A DNA stretch of 13,013 bases, from assembly GCA_002723015.1 (NCBI GenBank), contig PBNG01000066.1:36113-49125 (forward strand). Reading direction: 5' to 3'. Position numbers and translations under genes: made by a program. The notes under the pieces were generated by a model, which had not been told where the DNA came from, did no database searches, and saw only the letters and a program-made list of their open reading frames with translations. Every line of letters begins with the position of its first letter. Within the stretch, counting starts at the first letter, position 1. Source of the DNA: Roseibacillus sp. (GTDB lineage: Bacteria > Verrucomicrobiota > Verrucomicrobiae > Verrucomicrobiales > Akkermansiaceae). Shown here one piece after another: positions 7,861 through 13,013 of this stretch.

Positions 7861-7880
7861 CCCCGCCCCCTGACCAGCCA

Positions 7881-9176
7881 ATGGCTACCAACAATCAACC
7901 GCTGCCCGGATTTCGGGACTTCCCTCCGAGGGAGCGCCTTCAGTCCCGCTACCTCTTTGAGATGTGGTCCCGGGTAGCCCGGCGCTATGGCTTTTCCGAG
8001 TATGAAGGTCCAATCCTCGAAACTGCGGAGCTTTATCTCAAGAAATCTGGTGGCGAACTTGGGGAGCAGCTTTTCCGCTTTGAGGACAAGGGCGGCAGGG
8101 ATGTCGTTCTTCGTCCCGAGTTAACAGCATCTCTGGCGCGAATTGCAGCCGCCCAGCAGAGAGACTATCCCAAGCCCCTCAAGTGGTTTGAGATTGGAAG
8201 ATGCTTTCGTTACGAAAAACCGCAACGAGGACGCCTTCGGGAATTCTATCAGTTCAATGCTGACATCCTTGGTGAGCCGTCACCTGCTGCAGATGCGGAG
8301 CTTGTGGCCCTGTCGATCGACGTGATGCTTGAACTAGGTTTCGAGGAAGGCGACTTCTCGATCCGGCTGTCAGACCGGCAAGCATGGATCAATTTCGCCG
8401 CGCGGAACAATATCGGTCCTGCCCAACTCGACTCCTTCCTGCAGGTAGTAGACAAGATCGAGCGGGATACCCCGGAAAAAATGAAGGAGAAACTAGAACC
8501 CTTCGCCGTAGATCTCGAGACCCTCCGCTCCTTTATCGATTCCGCAGGATCCTCCTCATCCGAGAACCTGGCCACAATTCTCGATGACCTGAGAACGCGC
8601 AACCTCGAACGCTTCGTCGAGATTGACCTCTCGATTGTACGGGGGCTTGCGTATTACACCGGTGTGGTTTTTGAGGTATTCGATGCCGGCAAGAATCTCC
8701 GGTCCGTAGCAGGTGGAGGACGCTACGATACCCTCGTATCCATTGTAACAGATGGCTCTACTGATCTCAGTGCGACGGGCTACGCCATGGGGGACTGTGT
8801 CATTTCTGAACTTATCAAAGAAGTCCCCTCAGCTCTCCTTCAGTATCAGGCATGGCTACAGAGACAGGCAAGCTGCGACGTATACATCGTGATTGCTGAT
8901 GAGTCACAGCGCCCGGCGGCCCTCCGCATCGGGCACTCCATCCGGGAGGGTGGACTTTCAGCTGATTGGCCGCTGTCTCCTGTTAAGATCAATAAGCAGT
9001 TCAAGGCGGCAGATCATACTCTTGCACGCTATGCCATCGTGATCGGAAGCGAATATCCAGAGCTGAAACTGAAAAACCTCAATAGCAGGACCGAGGAGAC
9101 AATCCCCGCCAATTCCAATATCCTCGACGTGATCAAGGCACGTCTGGAAAGCCCCGATGGCCCCCTGCTTGCGTAG
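7881..9176 (+). CDS. hisS: histidine--tRNA ligase
   Basis: HisRS is a cytosolic class II synthetase that charges tRNA-His. The 431-residue product has the N-terminal PGFRDFPP (9-16), motif 1 around EGPILE (42-47), motif 2 with FRYEKPQRGRLREFYQFN (109-126), the histidine-binding loop IVRGLAYYTG (252-261) with the catalytic Arg at 254, and AGGGRYD (277-283). The C-terminal anticodon-binding domain runs from about 330 to 425 (DVYIVIAD, 333-340). The length is normal. Motif 3 is unusual: TGYAMGDCVISEL (299-311) has Val307 where typical bacterial HisRS has the arginine of GLERL, and the usual RGLDYY is RGLAYY. All other signatures are intact, so I regard it as a functional subtype. The start is ATG at 7881, with no Shine-Dalgarno sequence. 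aspS follows after 48 bases, so an operon is likely. Confidence 0.96.
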   Translation: MATNNQPLPGFRDFPPRERLQSRYLFEMWSRVARRYGFSEYEGPILETAELYLKKSGGELGEQLFRFEDKGGRDVVLRPELTASLARIAAAQQRDYPKPLKWFEIGRCFRYEKPQRGRLREFYQFNADILGEPSPAADAELVALSIDVMLELGFEEGDFSIRLSDRQAWINFAARNNIGPAQLDSFLQVVDKIERDTPEKMKEKLEPFAVDLETLRSFIDSAGSSSSENLATILDDLRTRNLERFVEIDLSIVRGLAYYTGVVFEVFDAGKNLRSVAGGGRYDTLVSIVTDGSTDLSATGYAMGDCVISELIKEVPSALLQYQAWLQRQASCDVYIVIADESQRPAALRIGHSIREGGLSADWPLSPVKINKQFKAADHTLARYAIVIGSEYPELKLKNLNSRTEETIPANSNILDVIKARLESPDGPLLA

Positions 9177-9224
9177 CAACAACAACGTGAGAGCCTCAGG
9201 CCGTGTAAGATCAATCCAATTTCC

Positions 9225-11021
9225 ATGAGAACACACCACTGCAACGAATTACGCTCCAAGCACCAGGGAGAAACGGTTACGCTCACCGGATGGGTCAATT
9301 CAGCACGCGATCATGGTGGCGTCATTTTTATCGACCTCCGCGACCGCGAGGGACTTACCCAGTGCGTGTTTCGACCCGAGGAGTCTTCTGAATCAGCGAA
9401 AGTCTCGCACTCGCTGCGCGTGGAGGATGTGATAGAGGTCACTGGTCGAGTCGAAGCAAGGCCCGAGATTGATGGCAAAAGCACTGTAAATTCTGATCTC
9501 CCCACAGGTGAGATCGAGGTGACCGCCACAAGCCTGACCATTATCAACAGAGCCAAGGTCCTTCCCTTTCAGCTCGATAAGGAGCTCTCCAATGAGGACC
9601 TTCGACTTAGCCACAGATTCCTCGATCTCCGCCGTCCGCGGATGACCCGGAACCTTCGTATCCGGCACAGGGTCACAAAGGCAGCCCGGGATTATCTCGA
9701 CGCCCGGGGTTATATTGAGGTCGAAACGCCAATACTGTCAAAATCCACTCCAGAGGGTGCGCGGGACTTTCTCGTTCCCTCCCGGATGCATCCGGGAGCC
9801 TTCTACGCTCTTCCTCAGGCTCCGCAGCAGTACAAGCAACTCCTGATGGTCGCGGGCATTGAGCGCTACTTCCAGGTGGCCCGCTGCTTCAGGGATGAGG
9901 ACCTGAGGGCAGACCGACAGCCTGAATTCACACAAGTTGATGTCGAGGGATCCTTCACGGACCAGGAAGAAATTATCGACCTCATCGAGGGATGCCTTTC
10001 CGCCATGTTCAAAGCGGGTCGTGACGTGGAAATCCCCACACCCTTCGAGCGCATGACGTGGCATGATGCGATGAACACCTTTGGATCCGATAAGCCGGAT
10101 CGCAGATTTGGCATGGAAATCGAGGACCTCAGCGACCTCTTTGCAGAGAGCGGATTCAAGGTCTTTTCAGAAGCCGTGAAAAAAGGGGGCGCGGTCAAGG
10201 CCATCAACGCGAAGGGCTTCTCAGGAATTTCTACCGGGCAGGTGGACAAGTTGACAGAAATCGCGGTAAACCATGGAGCTAAGGGACTGGCGTATATTCA
10301 GGTGCGCGGCGAGGACCCTTCGACCTGGCGATCGCCTATTACCAAGTTCTTTAGTGAGGCTGAACTCAATGGCCTTCGAGAGCGGCTCGGAATCGAGGAA
10401 GGTGATCTGGTGCTGTTTGCGGCCGACAAGTGGGCAGCTGCCTGCGAGATTCTCGGACGCATACGACTCGAATGTGCATCCATGCAGGACCTGCTAAAAG
10501 GACACGATGAAGAACTTGATTTTCTATGGGTCACTGAATTCCCCCTTCTGACCTATGATGAAGAAGCGGGACATTGGTCAGCCGTCCACCATCCATTCAC
10601 GCGACCTGTTGACTGTGACCGCGAGAAACTTCACAAAGGAGGATACGCCGGCCTTCGTGCACAGGCCTACGATGTTGTGTTGAATGGACACGAACTTGGA
10701 GGTGGGTCTATCCGAATTCATGAAAAGGAAATGCAGGCAGCCATGTTCGCAGCCCTGGGAATCAATGAGGAACAATCCATGAAGGAATTTGGTCATATCC
10801 TCGAGGCCTTCGAATTCGGCGCGCCGCCTCATGGCGGAATTGCCCTTGGTCTTGACCGGATCGTCATGCTGATCGCCGGGGAGCAATCCATTCGAGAGGT
10901 TATTGCGTTTCCAAAAAACAACAAGGGCAGCGACCTCATGTCAGCGAGCCCAGCTCCGGCAGAGCCGAACCAGTTGAGGGATCTTCGCATAAAAACCATC
11001 GTCCCAGACCCGGACTCCTGA
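9225..11021 (+). CDS. aspS: aspartate--tRNA ligase, bacterial type
   Basis: AspRS charges tRNA-Asp and, in non-discriminating forms, also tRNA-Asn. The 598-residue product has the usual bacterial plan: an N-terminal OB-fold anticodon domain (about 1-105), the class II core with motif 2 CFRDEDLRADRQPEFTQVD (221-239), the bacterial GAD insertion (about 290-395), and motif 3 GIALGLDRIVM (538-548) with R545. The OB-fold has RDHGG with His at residue 30, the residue associated with relaxed, tRNA-Asn-accepting bacterial AspRS; discriminating E. coli AspRS has Leu there. The second specificity region is longer than usual (EIDGKSTVN, 81-89), so prediction from it is unclear. The start is ATG at 9225, 48 bases after hisS, with no clear ribosome site. 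A short stem-loop overlaps the stop. Identity is certain; specificity is inference. Confidence 0.97.
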   Translation: MRTHHCNELRSKHQGETVTLTGWVNSARDHGGVIFIDLRDREGLTQCVFRPEESSESAKVSHSLRVEDVIEVTGRVEARPEIDGKSTVNSDLPTGEIEVTATSLTIINRAKVLPFQLDKELSNEDLRLSHRFLDLRRPRMTRNLRIRHRVTKAARDYLDARGYIEVETPILSKSTPEGARDFLVPSRMHPGAFYALPQAPQQYKQLLMVAGIERYFQVARCFRDEDLRADRQPEFTQVDVEGSFTDQEEIIDLIEGCLSAMFKAGRDVEIPTPFERMTWHDAMNTFGSDKPDRRFGMEIEDLSDLFAESGFKVFSEAVKKGGAVKAINAKGFSGISTGQVDKLTEIAVNHGAKGLAYIQVRGEDPSTWRSPITKFFSEAELNGLRERLGIEEGDLVLFAADKWAAACEILGRIRLECASMQDLLKGHDEELDFLWVTEFPLLTYDEEAGHWSAVHHPFTRPVDCDREKLHKGGYAGLRAQAYDVVLNGHELGGGSIRIHEKEMQAAMFAALGINEEQSMKEFGHILEAFEFGAPPHGGIALGLDRIVMLIAGEQSIREVIAFPKNNKGSDLMSASPAPAEPNQLRDLRIKTIVPDPDS

Positions 11022-11032
11022 GAGAGGGAGTC
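11013..11032 (+). other. stem-loop over the aspS stop codon
   Basis: GACTCC (11013-11018) pairs with GGAGTC (11027-11032) around an eight-base loop that contains most of the aspS stop region. No T-run follows, so it is at best a weak or factor-assisted terminator. It may protect the 3' end of the mRNA or be fortuitous. Confidence 0.25.
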
Positions 11033-11099
11033 ATGCATCACAGCTTGCAATCAATCAATTGAGTCGGCACTGTCATCCCCGCCGATTCTCTCCCCGCAC

Positions 11100-11795
11100 A
11101 TGAAGCATCTAACCACCTTCCTCATCGCCGCGGGAACATTCGCCTCCCTCCTCAGAGCTGAGATTGAGGAGGACATCCCATACGGTATTGAGGCAGTGAC
11201 GGGCCTGCGCTCGGCCTACACCTACCGCGGCTTGGAACTCGCATCCTCCACTCTGGATTTTCAATTGGCGGCCGAGGTCGCCGTGGACAACCAACTTTCG
11301 GTAGGCGCGGGCGCCTGGATTGCAACCGAGTCAGATGGCGATTTTTATGAACACGCCGGCTTCCTCGAGCTTCACACCACCCTTGGAGATGCATTTACGG
11401 CAAGTGCAGGGCTAACCTACCACCGCTACGGCGGTAGCGCTATTCGCAGTGGATTCGATCTCTCAGGATCCTTAAGATGGCATGCCTACAAGGACTGGAG
11501 CTTCTCGACATCCATTGCCCACGATTACGGATCCGGAGGATGGTATTCCGAACTTACCAGCGACTGGTTTCGCCGCCTGTCGGACGACGCCTTCCTTTCC
11601 GGCAGGATTGGCATATCAGCCACGAAGGATTACTACGGAATCTCCGGCCTCAGTGATCTTTCCGGCCGTGTTGCCCTCACCTACAATATCAACAGCATGC
11701 TGTCGGTGAGTCCTTTTATCGGATGGTCATATGAACTTCAGCACCGTGATGGTGACGAGATGTATGGAGGAGTCTGGTTCGAGGCCTCCTTTTAA
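11100..11795 (+). CDS. small outer-membrane beta-barrel protein, TorF-like putative porin
   Basis: I recognise the fold class, not a specific function. The 231-residue product begins with a Sec signal peptide (MKHLTTFLIAAGTFASLLRA, likely cut after residue 20). The rest is built of short alternating amphipathic strands rich in Gly, Ser, Tyr and Trp with acidic turns. It ends in WFEASF, whose terminal Phe is the normal BamA-recognition feature of outer-membrane barrels. The stretch TGLRSAYTYRGLE (34-46) resembles the opening strand of TorF-family putative porins and similar bacterial barrels. The length suits roughly 10-12 strands. The start is ATG at 11100, with no Shine-Dalgarno sequence. 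It follows aspS by 78 bases on the same strand but has no evident link to tRNA charging. An opacity-type barrel is an alternative. Confidence 0.75.
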   Translation: MKHLTTFLIAAGTFASLLRAEIEEDIPYGIEAVTGLRSAYTYRGLELASSTLDFQLAAEVAVDNQLSVGAGAWIATESDGDFYEHAGFLELHTTLGDAFTASAGLTYHRYGGSAIRSGFDLSGSLRWHAYKDWSFSTSIAHDYGSGGWYSELTSDWFRRLSDDAFLSGRIGISATKDYYGISGLSDLSGRVALTYNINSMLSVSPFIGWSYELQHRDGDEMYGGVWFEASF

Positions 11796-11850
11796 TTGAT
11801 GCACCTCTTCCCCACCAGCCAGCGAGACACGTTCTCCGTTTAACGCCCTG

Positions 11851-12588
11851 CTACTCCTTTGGTGCGAGCGGTCGCTTCCTTTCGCTCTTATCGCGGCCCC
11901 GCACACCCTCCCTGTCTCCGGGCTCAATAGTTCCGTTCCGATTCCGGTCCATTTTGAGAAATCGCTTCTTCAACTCCTCAACAGGGAAGCCCTGCCACCG
12001 GGACCCCGAACGCCACTCCTCAAACGACAACACCCCGTCCTTGTTCAGGTCAAGCTTCGTGAATTCAGCCACGTTCGGCACCGGGCCAACTGGACGCCGC
12101 CCGAAATCCGCCGCGGTCAGGACATTGTCTCCATTGCGGTCGATCTTGGAAAACATCGCCCTGATTCGATCGACACTCGAACCCTCGACCCTCGAGTTCC
12201 TGCGGAATTCTTCAAAGGTGATTCTTCCATCATTATCCAGGTCATGCCCTCTCATCGGACGGGGTATGGATCGTGGAAGCTCCCCCTCGGTAATCTTACC
12301 ATCCCCGTTCTTGTCCAGATGATTAAAAAGGCGGCGTCGCCCCGACTCCTCCAGGGAAGCGGCTCGCCCGACCGATCCGAACTCCTGGAATGATACCCGC
12401 CTGTCCCCGTTCTTGTCATATTTCGCCATGAAGCCCTTGCTCGAAGGACGGCGGTGATCCGGGTCCACTTTGCCCTCTCGAGACGGTCCCTTGCGGAGGC
12501 GATTACTCTCCGGAACACCTTTCTCCTGAGCCCCCGCTGACACCACGCAGGCAAGCAAAACCAAGAGTGACTTGCGGACTAGGATCAT
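11851..12588 (-). CDS. secreted calcium-binding protein with six EF-hands
   Basis: This is a 245-residue exported protein made almost wholly of EF-hand calcium loops. An N-terminal signal runs to about residue 20 (cleavage after SAGA); LLAC at 11-14 could also be read as a lipobox. A basic Pro/Arg-rich linker follows. Twelve-residue loops start at D58, D92, D116, D150, D180 and D214. All keep Asp at position 1 and Asp or Asn at 3 and 5. Loops 4 and 6 end in Asp instead of Glu, and loop 6 has Asn at position 5. The loops fall into three pairs, each with exactly 34 residues between loop starts. The C-terminus (226-245) is highly charged and mostly basic. The role is unknown; extracellular calcium binding or matrix stabilisation are possibilities. 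The start is ATG at 12588, with no clear ribosome site. It converges with the barrel gene 55 bases away and diverges from metF. Confidence 0.85.
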   Translation of the reverse strand: MILVRKSLLVLLACVVSAGAQEKGVPESNRLRKGPSREGKVDPDHRRPSSKGFMAKYDKNGDRRVSFQEFGSVGRAASLEESGRRRLFNHLDKNGDGKITEGELPRSIPRPMRGHDLDNDGRITFEEFRRNSRVEGSSVDRIRAMFSKIDRNGDNVLTAADFGRRPVGPVPNVAEFTKLDLNKDGVLSFEEWRSGSRWQGFPVEELKKRFLKMDRNRNGTIEPGDREGVRGRDKSERKRPLAPKE

Positions 12589-12717
12589 GAAACTATATTC
12601 TTGGGAACCAGGAGAGACCCGCTAGGGTTCGACCTATCAAGAGATTTAACCACACGGCGGGCCGGAGGTTTCTCGGGAAATTGAAAATACTTTGGGCGGG
12701 CGGCCCCAGAAAACCGG
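12589..12717. promoter_or_regulatory. divergent EF-hand gene/metF intergenic region
   Basis: This 129-base gap should hold promoters for both flanking genes. I found no pair of -35/-10 boxes good enough to name, and no SAM or SAH riboswitch pattern. A four-base stem TTTC/GAAA with a TCGG loop (12669-12680) is too short to mean much. An open frame crossing the gap on the minus strand is mostly antisense to metF and is not accepted. Confidence 0.35.
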
Positions 12718-13013
12718 ATGGACCAGAATAACGACATCGCTGACTTCTTGGGAAAAAGGCGCCCCTCGATTTCGTTCGAGTTCTTTCCCCCGCGATCGGC
12801 TAAGGCCGCCGAGCGACTTTTTACAACCATACACGAACTAAAGAAGCTAAACCCCTCATTTGTAAGCGTTACCTACGGGGCTGGCGGCTCCACCCGCGAG
12901 AGGACCCATAAGCTGGTGCTCAAAATCTTGGAAGAAACTACCATACCTGCGATTCCCCACCTCACTTGCGTCAACCACAGTCTCGCTGAAATCGAAGAAA
13001 TCCTTACCGGTTA
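12718..13013 (+). CDS. metF: methylenetetrahydrofolate reductase, 5' part, cut by window edge
   Basis: MetF is a cytosolic FAD-dependent TIM-barrel enzyme that reduces 5,10-methylene-THF to 5-methyl-THF, the methyl donor for methionine synthesis. The 98 visible codons carry the family's N-terminal signatures: SISFEFFPPR (17-26) with the expected catalytic Glu at 21, VSVTYGAGGSTRERT (49-63), and PHLTCV (80-85). The start is ATG at 12718, with MDQNNDIADFLGKRRP ahead of the first strand, a normal distance for the family. No Shine-Dalgarno sequence precedes it. About two thirds of the gene lies to the right of the window, so nothing can be said about the C-terminus or following genes. The EF-hand gene is divergent and shows no functional link. 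Confidence 0.93.
   Translation, partial: MDQNNDIADFLGKRRPSISFEFFPPRSAKAAERLFTTIHELKKLNPSFVSVTYGAGGSTRERTHKLVLKILEETTIPAIPHLTCVNHSLAEIEEILTG

Larger units (their letters stand above)
7693..7880. promoter_or_regulatory. divergent trhO/hisS intergenic region
   Basis: This 188-base gap separates divergent trhO and hisS and must hold promoters for both unless trhO is read from elsewhere. The half next to hisS carries the best plus-strand promoter candidate, listed separately. On the minus strand TAGAAT (7817-7822) is a fair -10 match but has no matching -35 box at a normal distance. I see no T-box, riboswitch or long inverted repeat. Small open frames here are fragments overlapping the real genes. 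Confidence 0.5.

Noticed and set aside
7545..7873. Small plus-strand frames upstream of hisS
   Set aside because: They start inside the trhO coding region on the opposite strand and have no ribosome site or recognisable sequence.
12589..12717. SAM/SAH riboswitch ahead of metF
   Set aside because: No multi-helix pattern or conserved core is visible, and the leader is short and shared with a divergent gene.
12585..12830. 81-codon minus-strand frame across the metF promoter region
   Set aside because: Half is antisense to well-conserved metF codons, and the rest lacks a ribosome site or motif.

Overview
The window looks like ordinary chromosome of a Gram-negative bacterium with moderately high GC. 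Every gene-length open frame I accept is intact except the two cut by the window edges. I see no transposase, phage gene, CRISPR array, tRNA or rRNA. The best guess is a member of the PVC group, most likely Verrucomicrobiota. This rests on the kind of PgpH-like HD protein, the variant HisRS, the secreted EF-hand protein and the mostly non-Shine-Dalgarno starts. It is an inference from gene style and was not tested by any search.

Layout. Bases 1-7692 are one minus-strand block read from right to left: trhO (tRNA U34 hydroxylase), phoH, a PgpH/YqfF-type membrane HD phosphodiesterase, ybeY (rRNA maturation), and two tandem GspE/PilB-type secretion or pilus ATPases, the second of which runs off the left edge. 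The order phoH - HD protein - ybeY matches the phoH-yqfF-yqfG order of Bacillus subtilis, so this is an old conserved RNA-metabolism block with type IV pilus/type II secretion motor genes downstream. Bases 7881-11795 run on the plus strand: hisS, aspS and a small outer-membrane beta-barrel protein. A secreted six-EF-hand protein (11851-12588, minus) converges on the barrel gene and diverges from the 5' part of metF (12718 to the right edge, plus).

How it fits together. Most genes serve translation: tRNA charging (HisRS, AspRS), wobble-base modification (TrhO) and RNA processing (PhoH, YbeY). trhO and hisS start divergently from a 188-base gap. The HD protein points to cyclic-dinucleotide turnover, and the two ATPases to assembly of a pilus or pseudopilus. 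The barrel and EF-hand proteins act in the envelope or outside the cell. metF belongs to folate and methionine metabolism.

Gaps. No gene-free stretch exceeds 300 bases; the longest are 7693-7880 (188), 12589-12717 (129) and 5541-5650 (110), each described below. I do not see a clearly undescribed multi-gene system. The interest lies in residue-level departures from family norms: YbeY's third zinc ligand, HisRS motif 3, the AspRS specificity site, the HD protein's missing extracellular domain, and the regular pairing of EF-hands.
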